From Thuidium tamariscinum (Eukaryota; Streptophyta; Bryopsida; Hypnales; Thuidiaceae): a stretch of DNA of 64,000 bases. Location of the stretch: NCBI GenBank assembly GCA_947034885.2, contig OX344749.2, positions 43,677,682-43,741,681 of the forward strand, in the 5' to 3' direction. A program made the translations under genes and the position numbers. Shown here in pieces: positions 48,176 through 60,544 of the stretch (position 1 is the stretch's first letter; every line of letters begins with the position of its first letter). The notes beneath the pieces were generated by a model, which was not told the DNA's origin, ran no database searches, and worked only from the letters and a program-made list of their open reading frames with translations.

Positions 48176-51100
48176 TTACAGAGTACTCTTCGTCTTACCG
48201 CACATGGTTCCTTGATGACGGTGTTTGGGACACTGGGTGTATTTCCAAGGACCAGTGGAATCTCTAGGGTTGAAGAAGCCTTTCAATGGAGACTTGTTGA
48301 TGGAGACTGGAGCATTTCGTTGCTTGTGGGAATAATGGAAATTCGTTTTATCGCTCACTGCTGATTCATAAGAGCGAGTGTAGGTAGAGGTTGGACGACG
48401 GCACGGAGGTACTTGATACTCCTCACACCGGTTCCTACCCACAGACCTCTTTCGCAATGTTGACGCCTTCTTTACAATCGGCCTGACTCTCGTGTTCAAT
48501 CCATTGTTTAGTGGAGCTTTCCTCAGGGTCTTCAACGGCTTTCTCGTGGGGTCAGCTCCTCTCCCAGAAATCACCCATCTGCAGAAGAAATTGTCGTTCG
48601 ATGCTCAAATTCACAGCAATGACTCGATTCGTAGCCCATCTAATTTTTTTTTAAAATCAACGATATAATTAGTATATCTAGACACCATTGACCTAGTGAA
48701 CCAATTCTGTGTGCGACTAGGTAAGAGCATTAACACTAAATTTCCAGTCAATGCCAAATGCTTATGAACTGAGAGAGTAGTTATTGCTACTTGAATTGGG
48801 CTTACACATTCCATAGGTGCTTCATCCTCGATGCATGGTTCTCAACGGCTGCCACACACTGAAGCAAACCTTATTTCAGTATGTCAGACCTCATTTACGA
48901 ACATACTATTCTTAACATGCGAGGTTACTGTCCATGATGAGGAATCCCCAATGAGACTGCAACAACATAGAATGGACTTCTATGTATACATACTATCTCA
49001 GCATATCATTATCAAAGTTTGAAAAATTAAATTAGAAGGTTTTTGGGGAAAACATCTGCTTACCTGCGGCCATGGTTGTTCAGCCGGGCAAAGACAAACA
49101 TGTTCCCAACAAACGTAAGTTGAGGACATAATGTTATGTTCTACCTGCCACAAGATGGACTGGTTATTTTGTGACTACCGGTTTTCTTGAGTCAGTTCCA
49201 ATTTACTACATAAAGAAACTCAAGGACCACTCTCTAGCACACAGAAGACCACCCACAGCAGATGCTGAACATCTTTGGACATTGTATGTGCTTCAGTGAT
49301 AAGTCTCCGTAGAATGACCAGAAGTATTATCTATTTACCGGGAGGCCAATTTGAAGATTCAGGATTGTATGGTCACTTTCCTCGTATGCTATCTTGAAGT
49401 CTTCAATAATGCTTGACATGCTGAAATTTCTCAAAAAATATTTTCGAGTTAGAATTTTCCTTGAAGCTGTTCAAGCTTGAAATTCCAGGTTGTCTTAAAC
49501 AATCGTTCAAGGCGTACACTTTAACGTAAAACTCAAAATCAATCTAAGGAACACTCACCAGTCAATGAGTAGCTTATGTTTTCGCCTGTATATATTACAA
49601 CTTCAATAAAGTCTTAGTTTCGCTTAAAATCCCAAAATTGTAAGATTGGACCTGGCTATGACTGTCAATAATTGAAATTTCATGTAAGCTTCCTTGTTTA
49701 CCTGTCGTAGCAGATGTCTTTGCTCATTAGATCTGGGCTCCTGCTCATTCCAAACGCTCCATACTTGCCTTTATGCTGCACCAGCAGGACAAGGTGCTGG
49801 TATACCTGTTCAATCCCTCACCCCAATGCATACCGCATATAAATGTCAGCTGGAGATGTTGATGTATCAATTTTGTCTGACAGAGCACCAATGCGGCATA
49901 CGTAAATGTCATGAGGAAACTACACCTGATTGGCGAACTGTGTCTTGAATCCAAGTGGTATGCGCTCAACTGCTCGAAGGCCAGCCTGCACAGCATGTTC
50001 AGACAATCTGCTTCACCATTTGACTCTTGATTTTGAATTCGAGGTACTGATTCCAATGAGCCAACTTGGTTTGAAATTTGCCTAACAGTTGATAAATTAT
50101 ATCAGATTGGATAGGCTTACAGTCAGATAGAGCGCAACAAATACTGCCTCCACGCACTTGATGGGCTCGGGTTGGTGAATAATCTGTTTATGTAATTGGA
50201 GAGATCGAGTTACGATCAGCATATGTTCATAGCATCTGCTTTATATTTGACCAGGCTATGATGCAATAATAGTCAGCGGGAAGAGCCTAAACAATATACA
50301 AGAAGCATATTGTCAAGAGACTCCAACAAATTCACAAGCTTTCTCATTGTCTGCATACGAGATCTACAGTAATAAGATATCAAAATTCCTCAGTGACATA
50401 GAGAAGATCAAATCGGTATTTGTACCAGTTTTGCAGTGGCCATCAGCCCTAACAAGGGCCGGTGTTTCTTGATCTGGAAGTTGGAAACCGGGTTTAGTCT
50501 GTACTCGAATTCAGAGAGAAACTGCTCAATCAGCACCAACAAAAAAATCACTTAGATTTCAGATTGTTGCACAGGATAGAACGTGAAAAGTTAATTGTCA
50601 TGTAGTCGTTTTGATCTATTTGCAATAAATTTTAGACTAATACTTTTGAGATATATTTACGAACCATAACTGGTTAACCTGCTTGACAGCTCGAAGTCGT
50701 TGTCTCGTAGGCAGGTCAAAGAAATTGGAAGGCAGCTTGGGCTGTGCAGAAGAAACACTTGAGATCATATTTTCTCCGATGCATTGACATTGGTTTATCT
50801 CCACGTAAGTAGAAGTAACGGCTGATTCTGGACCCTACAAGACCATGTCATCTTCAAGAAATGCGGAATACAAGAGCTATATTTCGGTCTTTCATTGGAT
50901 TTTACTGAACTGGTGAACTGGTCATTTGCTCATTGGTTTAACATAAATATGATGACGGAATCATGAACAGCATTGCTGACTGAGAGAAGCATGATGGCAC
51001 ATGCATTCATTTTTCAAGACTCAAATGTGGACTCAAATCAGATTGGGATGCTTGATCTGGGAAAAAAGCATCATCTGAAGGAAAACGAACCTCTGAGGTG

Positions 51101-51855
51101 TGTTGCGGTCTTTCGAAGATTTGTGATTTCTCTGACATGCAGATGGCAGCAAGACGGGAGCTTGTGTTTGTGTCCAGTTTCCCAACGAATCCTATTGGGG
51201 ACTGTCCACAGTTTCTATTCGACCACACATGTCCAGAAGGGACGCAACCCAGTGAAGTTAATTCCTGGGGAGGTGAGCAGGCTGACAAGCTCCTGCTTCC
51301 ACTATAAAGACCACTTTTCGTGGACCCGACGACATCCGACGGCTGGGATAAGCAGGCGCCTCGTGGTATTGAGCAGTTTGATAATGTCTCGTCTTGGTTC
51401 TCCCGAAAATCCAATGTGTCGTGCTCTCTTACTGCATTAGCTAAATACTCTGCCAAACTGTTGTCTGACTTGGAGGATGATTCACATGCCTTCAGTGGCA
51501 CAGGACCAGGTGATGGAGTTTGGTCTTCACCTCCTTGTAATCGCAAGGGACTAGGAACTCTCAAAACGTTTGAAAAGTATTGGGAAAAACTGATGTCTGA
51601 CCTAAAGGATGAACTCGCATCCCGGGTCACTGAAGAGCAAGCCGATGGAGACGACTCTTGGCTATCGTGGATGAAAACTCGATTAGGTTCCCCCAAAATT
51701 CTCGCCACGTACTCCACAAAATTGTCGTCTGACTCAAGGATGGTACTACATGAAACAAGACATTTCATAGCCTGCGCTACTTTTTGACTTGCTTTTCCAA
51801 ACCAACCGAAGAAGTTGAATGCCGGCGATCGTTTAGGGAGAAAAACCTCACACAT
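48176..51855 (-). CDS. Vasohibin-like tubulin tyrosine carboxypeptidase
   Basis: Predicted to cleave the C-terminal tyrosine of alpha-tubulin. Ten exons join in phase: 51855-51091, 50834-50679, 50521-50426, 50183-50121, 49985-49926, 49805-49702, 49420-49339, 49144-49064, 48858-48806 and 48578-48176 (620 residues). The vasohibin core is about residues 297-486. PIKCVEAVFVALYLT carries Cys349, VYQHLVLLV His384 and GAFGMSRSPDLM Ser401. Spacings of 35 and 17 equal those of human VASH1 Cys169, His204 and Ser221. The Lys before Cys and Arg after Ser, which in VASH1 hold the tubulin C-terminal carboxylate, are kept. KKHRPLLGLM, VERIPLGFKT and VENHASRMKHLW also align without gaps. A basic, disordered tail follows (488-620), as in VASH. 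The 255-residue first exon holds 44-residue repeats. Start is tentative: an in-frame TGA lies upstream, but a splice acceptor-like CAG is close by. Confidence 0.9.
51334..51735 (-). repeat. Coding tandem repeat, three units of 44 residues
   Basis: Inside exon 1 of the vasohibin-like gene, residues 41-174. Units begin SDDNFVEYVARILGEP, SDISFSQYFSNVLRVP and SDNSLAEYLANAVREH; the tyrosines fall at 49, 93 and 137, exactly 44 apart. Each unit is a short predicted helix (Asp-x-x-hydrophobic-x-x-Tyr-hydrophobic-x-x-hydrophobic) followed by a Ser/Pro/Asp/Glu-rich linker ending in a Cys- and Ser-rich segment. I recognise no domain family. Confidence 0.75.
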
Positions 51856-54800
51856 GTCATCTGTTCAAAATGAACCACGAAGCTCAGATAAATGTTGTCA
51901 CAATAGTGGGCATGCATGAATACGTAAGAGAAAGAATTTTCTAATCGAGTACAAGAAAAGTTAACTATATCAAAGGGGAATACAAGCACGATTTTCTTAA
52001 CTTGAAAAGCAGAGAAAATGTCTGCTTTCCTGCCTCATCTTCTGCAGCAAAACACATGGTGCCACTTCACAGGCATTCCGCAGGCAAGCACCTTAAACTC
52101 TTCCCGCCGGAAAGAGTTTTTTTCGCTACCAGGATTTTGTACTGAACTTGCTGCTGACGTTCTTGATCGCTTGGCGAATCCCTGGCCACGAAATTCAAAG
52201 TTTAGAAAGTGCTATGGATCTTGTACATCAAAACATGTCCGGAACAGTTAATCCCCAGATATGAAGCGAGGCATCCGTTAAATTTGAAGGATGCTCTATT
52301 GTGCCGCAAAAAGCTAGGGCAAAGCATAGGACCAACCTCAACGCGATTACGCTGGATTTGAAGCATTGAGCTCATCAGCTACCGAACAGTCAACTCAGCA
52401 ACATTCGCAGACTTCAGAGGATACATGAAAATCCTAAGGATGCGGCACAGGAAGGGTCAAAAGATTCTCACCACTGCATATTCTAGGGTTCTGAGCAAAG
52501 TGTCTTATAGATCTGGAGTTCCGTCAGTTCTCAACCTACATTCGACGAATGTACAAAGTGACAGCTTTTCATGTATTGTAGAAATTGTCGATCCAGCCAC
52601 GAGTAATACTGATGATGGTGCCTCAAGTGAATAGCCGACGAAAAATTAAACAAGAAGAGCAATCTACAGGAGCTTAATCGTCGAAAGGTAGGGAGTATTA
52701 CGAGACTCGAGAGCTGTGAGGTAAACTTAGCACTCACTTCTTAAAAAAAAATCCAGAATGCAGAGAAGAGTTCCGCACGCATTACCAACAGGTCTTGCGA
52801 TGATCATTGCTCTAGCTCTCCTCGCGCCAGCACTTGTAAGAGGTCTTATTTCTTCCTTAAGCTTCATTCCGGCATCACTGTTTAAGAGAGAAGTTTGTAC
52901 CAGGCAGGCTAGAGTTTACGGAGAACGGATGCTTGAGTTGATTCGGTTTCTCTGCATCAGCACAGATCCTCAATAGATCCATGGAAGTAAACGGAAATGG
53001 CGTCGCCGTCCTTGAGAATCACAGAAGGGACCACCTGGATGCTGTTGTGCTATCCAGGGCATCATAACAATGACCTTGAGGAAAACGGGAAATCAACCGA
53101 CAGTCTAGACACAACTGATTTCTATCACATGAGCAGAGATACTACCAGTTGCCTCAGCACAGTACCGGAGATGATGGGAAACTAAGCGACACAGTACCTC
53201 TTCGCCTCCTATTGACGCTATGCTTCTGGAGATTGTAATTTCCTGTAAGTGACATCAGCCTTCGATTCAATCGTTAGAGCACTTCTACAATAATCCTCCG
53301 AGGACTGCGCTGGTGCAACTGATCAATTCTCGTGATTCACCGAATCCTGCCAAGCTCCATAGAAGTTTTTTTACAGAATATTATGCTTCCAAAATTTTTC
53401 TAAACTACTCACTCCCGTTAAGATTATGAATATCCTCGTGCCTACAAACTGAATTATGGCGCTTGTTACTCAAGCCGTCAGTACTCTGTTGAGTAGCATT
53501 CATCAGAAAGAACATTTGCCATTTCTACAAACAATAATAATTGCTCAGGATTCAGCTAAACTGATGGTCTGCATTGCCAGCCGAGCTTCTTGACATCATA
53601 TCCACTCAAATCTCGTTCGAGCTACCAATAAGTCAATCATCATTCGCCACTTCATCTGCGGAACTCACCTGTCTACATTCAAAACGATCAAATCAAGATC
53701 CTGAGCCCTAATCTTTCTGTTTCTCCATTCAGTCTAATTTTCGATTCTTATACTTAGGATTGATTAGGAGAGATTATTCACAAGGAATGTATGGAATCAC
53801 AACAATGCTCACACTATTGATATACTACCTGCATGATGCTCTCGAAATCCCGCCCGCTAGCATGAGTACTTCCTCACTGTTGCCATTTGCCTAAACCCTA
53901 AACAAGGTCAAGAATCATTACTTATGCCAAACCATCAAAAGGCGAAGCGAATGGTCGTCAAAGAGCATGATCACGAAATGGAATAGTCCTTCATCGTTGT
54001 GGAATCATGAGATGGCTCTGCTAGTCTAGGAGAGTCCAGACATCATCAGGCACACTTCTGCTGCGAAGACAATAATCACCAAGTTGCCGTGTGCTGTGCT
54101 GGAGCGCTCTTCTTGTGCAAAATTATGAATAATGAAGTAAAGCTTCACTCATGACTGCAAAAAGCGTTACAGCACAGAAAAAACTTTGCCTCTGGAATCT
54201 GTTCAATTGGAAAAACAGCACTGCATTTGGAAGCAAGTGAGGGCACTGAGTCTCCCACTAAACCCTTTCACTATAACCGGCATACCGTATCTCACTGATT
54301 CCTCTCAAAAATCTCACTAATTAATTCCACTAAATAATCCGCCTCACTAATACCATTAACAACCGTAGTCTATCTCACAGTCTTGCAGCAAAAACAGCAA
54401 AATTAGGGCTCAGTAATCTGCAAGACTTCCAAATTAGCAACCTGGTATCTGTTCTTCACTGATCCAAGTACTGGAAATCATGTCTCCATCTGAGCTTTAT
54501 ATTGCTCAGTAGGATCGATTCATTTTCATAACATGATTCCTAGGTCGACACGACAATCCAGCTTCTCTCCAAACCAGCTTGCATTCTCCGACGGGTTGCT
54601 ATACTTTCCTTCGGAAAACATCCAGAAAAGATCAGCTCCGATCGTGCACCTCTAATTCACGACAAAGACACCTTCCTTGATCCAAGTTTCGTTAATCATT
54701 TTACTCAAAATATAGTTTTCGCAAACCTCCAAACGTAATTTGTGATCCAGGGCAGACAAAGCTGCACATGCCCGTGCGGCAATGTTCGAATCGGAGCCAA

Positions 54801-55468
54801 TTCAAACGCGGATTGAATAGATCTCCATTGAAACAGAATTCTAATAGGGGTAGTCACAGTGTTCGATTTCGGTGTAAGAATTCGATGCTTGAAGTCTTCT
54901 TCTGTAGTATTCTCGGTAGAGCGTGTCCATCATAGCGCGAGAGTGGAAGTAGGAATAGTGCAGCAGCCGATTTTTGCGGGTAAAGCACCATTTGGAGGCG
55001 GATGTATCGGAATCGATGAAATTAGATCAAAGTTCCTTTGACTTTCCACATGTCAGTGTTTCCGGAAATTGCTACTTTATTGACGAATTCAGTGTCCTGT
55101 TTTCGCTCATATTGTGAATTATTCGGAGTTGTCGTGGACGTTTTTTGTGTGATGTGGTACGGTAGTACACTGGAGTTCAACTGCGGCGCAAGCTCTAATT
55201 CCTTGTGAGATTTGAATTTCGCAAGCGCCGCAACCAAGACTCACTCTGGCTCTAGAGATTATTCTCAGCATTCGGAGCTCGCATTACCGCCCCAAGATTT
55301 GACTCTCAGAAGATGCGCAAATGCTGTTTGTTTTTGGGAAGTCGTGATTGGCATCTTCGTTCATAATTTCTTTCCATGGCGGCATTGGGATGTGCGGTTC
55401 GTGGAAATTATTCTAGAGGCGGTCGTAATTCTTAGGAATGAAACAGGGTAATTGTGTTGTGAAAGACG
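51856..55468. other. Intergenic region between two divergent genes
   Basis: Unique, moderately AT-rich DNA that should contain both upstream regions. On the plus strand 52018-52251, 52425-52634 and 52758-52976 are open for 65-80 codons. The second ends in a plausible acidic tail and the third begins with a hydrophobic leader (LPTGLAMIIALALLAPALVR), but frames differ, no splice model joins them and no family is recognised. A divergent small gene sharing the promoter with the vasohibin-like gene is possible. 53200-54800 shows nothing definite. Confidence 0.4.
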
Positions 55469-58264
55469 ATGGTGGATATGGCACCAGTCATGCCTCTTGT
55501 GCAGCCGTTAAGATTTGTGGAAAGTGCGAAGCAGGTCCTCTTCGGAACGGTTCTGAATGTTTTGCTTGTGTGCATTCCCTTGGCGATTCTGAGCGATCAA
55601 CTCCGTATCGGAAATGTGCGTCGTCTTCACTAATGCTCTGTGAATTGAATTGGAACTACGATGATATAGCCAATGTCTCACTTTACTTCTCTTTTCTTTC
55701 TCATTTGCAGACCCTAATCTTCAATTCATTCAATGTGATACTCTCAATGTGACGCACCTTCTTCAAATCCTTTGTATTTCTTGTTTGCAGTCGTGGGTTT
55801 TTCTTCTCAGTTTGATAGGAATCGTCCCGCTAGCGGAACGACTTGGATTCGTTACAGAGTGAGCTTACTCTCCTTTCGTGTTCTACATGTCTCTACAGTT
55901 TAGTGTTTACAATTTGCGATATGGACAGGGTTGTGCCTTTCAAGTGCAATTTCTAAATCGTTTGCTGTTTACATCTCTGTGTGTATCAGACAATTGGCGT
56001 TCGTTACAGGTCCTGCAGGTACTTGTGCACTCTTCACCACAACAAAAATTATGTGCAGTTCATCAGAGGAAGAACTTTGGTAACTGGTTTGAAAAAGCAA
56101 AGTTGCTTAGGACTGAGCTCATTCACTCTGCTGCCAATGTTTTTAAGAATCGTATAAAATGATGAATGCGCTTCTTCGCAGTGGGAGGTCTTTTGAATGC
56201 GACATTCGGCAATGCAACCGAACTGATCATCTGCGTGTTTGCGCTGCGAAACAACATGGTCCGAGTGGTGCAGCTGTCGCTTTTAGGATCCATTTTGTCC
56301 AACATGCTGCTGGTGCTGGGGTGTGCCTTCCTATTCGGAGGGTTTGTAACTTCAAAGAAAGAGCAGAAGTTTGATAAGGCGAGCAATTTTTTTGCGTGGT
56401 TTTCTTCGTTAAGTACCATGCTATGACGGCTTCAGAAACTGAAATTTTTTTATCTTGATCAATGGAGTGCCATTCTGGTCAGTTCTGATAATGTCTTGGA
56501 ATGGAGTGTATCCAGGCGGCAGCTCATTTGAACTCGAGCTTGCTGTTGATGGCTGTCATGTGCGCTCTCTTTCCTGCGGTCCTTCATACAACGCGGACGG
56601 AGTTTCATTCGGGGAAGTCTGAGCTTATGCTGTCAAGAATCACCAGCTGCGTCATGCTCGTGGCGTATGCTGGTTACGTATTTTTCCAGATCAGAAATCC
56701 TCCTCCCCTTCGAGAAGAGGTGAGAACAAATTCCATTTCAGTTTCTACAAGGAAGCTGGAATACTTTTTGAGCTTTGAAACCCTAATTATGGTTTTGCTA
56801 TCAACATGTAAGATTCTGTGCTTGACGTACCGACCATTTTGTATTTTGGGCTTGCTAGTATAGTTAATTGTGCTAAATCAAAGCTGAAACGTGATCACAG
56901 GACATCGAGACTGCCGAAATTACAGAGTCAGAGTCTGAAGTCGATGCATGGAGTGCTCTTTTCTGGCTGGCCGTTCTAACTGTCTTCATATCTATCCTTT
57001 CTGAATACATCGTTAATGCTATAGAGGTATGTCGATGAAACGACCTAACGACGGCTATGTTCAATGAAGCTATGTATTTGTAAGCAAAATTCTAATTCAG
57101 ATGGAACCTTGAGAGAAGAAATTGATCAGTGCTGCTGCTGATCTACAATCCTGACTACTTTCTGCTCTCAGGACGCTTCGGAAGCGTGGCACATACCTGT
57201 TGGATTTATCAGCGTCGTCATTCTGCCCATTGTGGGAAACGCGACTGAGCACACAAGTGCTGTTATATTCGCAGTCAAAGATAAGCTGGTACGTTTTCCA
57301 TCGTTCAGTTCACTTATCAATTGACCATACTTAGATATTTAGCAAAGTCATACTTACAGAACTTGCTACTGAATACAATTTAAGTATATGAATAGAGGAG
57401 TAGATGCTGGTAACAGGGGTTGGTATAGCAGTCTGTATCAGATCCCTAACAGTTCTAGTATCAAGTAGGTTAATTTTTGGTGCACCAAAGAGAGAAGTTG
57501 TATCCCAAGTTTGCTTGTTCATGCCGTCTGCCAAGTTGAGCTTACTCTTGATACATTGAAACCATTCTTGCGGAAACCAGAATTGATGGTCTTCATTTAA
57601 ATCGCGTGAAATGCCAGGACCTGTCCCTGGCTGTGGCAATCGGCTCCTCCATCCAAATATCTATGCTTGTGGTGAGCACATCGTTTCCCTCCTGAGTGTA
57701 AAACATGCAGCTTCCAAACTCTAATAAGAGAGTTCTTCACATTTATCGAAGTGTCCAAAGAGAATCTCTTTTGGATTTAACTGATATAAGTTTTGGGTCT
57801 CGTTTTCATTCATGAAAGTTTGACTCTATGCAGATTCCTGTCTGTGTTCTACTTGGATGGCCCATGAGAGTGTCCATGGATCTTAACTTCGAGTTATTTG
57901 AGACAGCGGTACTCTTTATCTCTGTACTTGTGGTGGCATTCATACTGCTGGTACGATTCAAACTCTTCCTATCATGTCACCAATTTTTTCTCTGACCTTG
58001 CACATTGCAGAGCGAATGTATCTTGCTTTTTAATTTTTAAGCTTGTTTATATGATGGCCTTTAAGTCGTGGAATCAAGTTCTGGTTGTGCTCCAGATTCT
58101 TGAGCCATTCGAAAAGAGTAACACACTGCCATGGCGTTTGGCAGGAAGGAACTGCAAATTACTTCAAAGGTTTCATGCTGGTGCTATGCTACTTCATTGT
58201 AGGAACAAGCTTCTTTGTACACGTAGACCCTCCGTCTCAAGTGAAGTTATTGAACAGTTTATGA
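55469..58264 (+). CDS. Vacuolar cation/proton exchanger, CAX family
   Basis: An antiporter that moves Ca2+ (and other divalent metals) into the vacuole in exchange for H+. Ten exons join in phase: 55469-55615, 55791-55858, 55990-56018, 56182-56378, 56516-56719, 56901-57026, 57172-57288, 57618-57671, 57834-57950 and 58145-58264, giving 392 residues. Both alpha-repeat signatures are present: GNATELI (91-97) in the first half and GNATEHTSA (279-287) in the second. The acidic linker between the halves is [13 protein letters not shown] (216-228). About eleven membrane spans are visible. The start follows an in-frame TGA at 55460, so the cytosolic N-terminus is only about 20 residues, shorter than the autoinhibitory region of angiosperm CAX1. 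Intron 4 seems to use a GC donor (AAG/GCGAGC); all others are GT-AG. The gene looks intact. Confidence 0.95.
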
Positions 58265-59619
58265 GTTGGCCAACCTTGTACAACTATTGAAGACCTCAAA
58301 GGAAACCCATGGTTCCATATTCTGTGGAAGGGTAGGCAGTGAGGAACTGAGGATACCCTACAAATCAGTTTTTAGGAATGTCAAGCAGATATAGAAATTC
58401 GAATTTTTTTCTACTGTATAGAACATTTGCCAATCATGGCACAGAAGAACATTTTTAAGAACCGGCTGTCCCTAATGAACACTAGAAGAACACTAGAAGA
58501 ATGAGGTGCATGGGAGCGCCACACCAGGGAGTCAGCCTTAGGGCCACTTTAGATTGCACAAGTCAAAGCAATAAACTTGAGACATCAAGGAAGACAACAT
58601 CTTTATTGGTGCAAAAAACAAATTTTCATTGTTTTACCTCATCTGGTTCAGTAGGACTTTGCAATGCAAGATTCTTTTTTCTACATTTCATTTTTTTAAG
58701 AATATCCCCTCAAAATTGGCATTTATTTAAAGAATTCTTTTAAGTTGAGTTGATAGCTATGTGGGTCTAGAAGTTCAACTATGAGGAATGAGGATGAAAT
58801 AGTGGTCCTTAGATGACTTCTATACAGCATTCCAAAATTGTTTGAGCAAAGGTTAGTACTATACCTAAATGTGTCCTATTTTTGAAATTAATGGCTACAT
58901 ATTCATGCCTAAGGTATATATCCTCTATTCATAAGAGTTTTGGATTCATTTGGATAAAATCGATATTCAGTTCTTTGAAAATTTAGAGTTTGATTCATAT
59001 TATCTTGAAAAAGCATTAAAGTTAAAAAAAATTTTAAATAGTACATTTCAAAAAATTCTTGGAATTTCAATTAAATCTACTTCAAGGAGGTGGGGTATCA
59101 CTAAAAATCTAGAGGTTTTAAATTTTGAGGTTTTTTTTGTGACATTGAACAAAAATGCGTTCTACATCATTGTACCTTCTTAGAGACTTTTGACCTCATG
59201 TACTATAAACTCATTTTGAAAGGACTTCTTGAGTTCATCCAATGCAAACCTTCCAAAATTTTGCCCCCAAGTAGCACACCTTGCAAAAGAGTACATCATC
59301 CATCTATTGCATGAAGAAGATGAGATGGTTTCTAGCCAAGGTATTCCACAAGCTCTAAAGTTTTGTTAGAATCCTTCTATCAAAGTTCGAAGACATTTGG
59401 GAAGCTTTGTATTGGCTAAAACTAAATATTGAGCCAATCATTCCCTTAAACTATTCTTGAAGCTTTAACCCCTAAAGGACCATTGTCCCCTTGGGGGACA
59501 AAATGGATTTTGGATAGGTTCCTATGACTTCAATTTTTGGTGAAACCTTTTGAAACTTTCTCACATCATAGAAAAGTTGATTAGCTTTGTGGGGATGTAA
59601 TTTTTATTTCAATTGGTGA

Positions 59620-59805
59620 CACTAGAAGAAAACTGCGTTAAAAATCTGCGAAACACGTGGGCTGAAATTTGTTGAGTTCCACGTTTCCAGTGCAAAAATC
59701 TGCGTTGGAATGCATTCCAATGCAGATTTTTGCCCTGGAAACATGGAACTCAACAAATTTCAGCCCACGCGTTTCGCAGATTTCTAACGCAGTTTTCTTC
59801 TAGTG
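59620..59805. mobile_element. CACTA-type foldback miniature element, nested
   Basis: A 186-bp near-perfect palindrome, CACTAGAAGAAAACTGCG to CGCAGTTTTCTTCTAGTG, flanked by TGA on both sides (a 3-bp duplication). Arms of about 90 bases differ at only a few positions. It interrupts the TTAA-bounded element. Its transcript would be a long hairpin. Confidence 0.75.
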
Positions 59806-60544
59806 TGACCAGGAGAAAAAGTTATACCACAAAAAGCCCAAATTTTCATTTGGCGGGCAGAATTCTCTTTTTGCAAAAACTCAATTTTTTTTTTCTGAAA
59901 TAGTGTATTTTTTTCCTACATGTGAAGCTTTGATTCATTCTATTTGGACTTATAATGAGAAAGTTATAGACAATCTTGTTTTGGGGGCAATCTAAACAAT
60001 TTCTTGAAAAAATAACTTATAGGATTCATTTTTGAATCCAATCTTCACAGTTTTTCAAAAACAAATTGTTAGACAAGGTTATGTTTACTTGCTAGAACAA
60101 TCTCACCATTGGGAATACTGTATTTCAATCCCATCTTAGAGTTATTAACCATTTTGTTTTTCTTTCAATCTTAGACCTACATCTACTTAACAATTTTTTA
60201 AAGAATGAAAATCAAGTGTTTTTTGTGTGAAATTTTTTTCTTAGACTCTCAACTCAATTTTTTGACACAAAAAATTATAAATTCAAGGTCTATAGTGCAA
60301 ACTTCTTTTATAAATGCCAGTCAAAGTCATATGAAATTGCAGACCATAGTTCAAAAAAACTTGTATTTCCAACTTTGAATGCTCATATCTTCCAATCTAT
60401 TCAATCGAACTTCATGAAATTTTTACCACATAATTTTAGACAAACAAAGTAGAAGATCCTATGGTTAGATTCTTAAAAAAAAAAAATTTGTTTTCTTGAG
60501 TGAATGCAACAGAAATGGCAGTTTGGAGAGGTTTTTGACAAAAA

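Noticed and set aside
50300-50350. 51-base phase-0 stretch with AG/GT borders in intron 3 of the vasohibin-like gene
   Set aside because: Including it would insert 17 residues just before the catalytic Cys, where the vasohibin alignment is otherwise gap-free. A rare cassette exon is possible but unsupported.
51320-51787. 155-codon plus-strand frame
   Set aside because: Antisense shadow of exon 1 of the vasohibin-like gene; the minus strand carries the periodic repeats and the in-phase donor.
57331-57639. 102-codon minus-strand frame in and beside CAX intron 7
   Set aside because: It starts inside exon 8 antisense from a TTG codon, has no family resemblance and no splice or start context.
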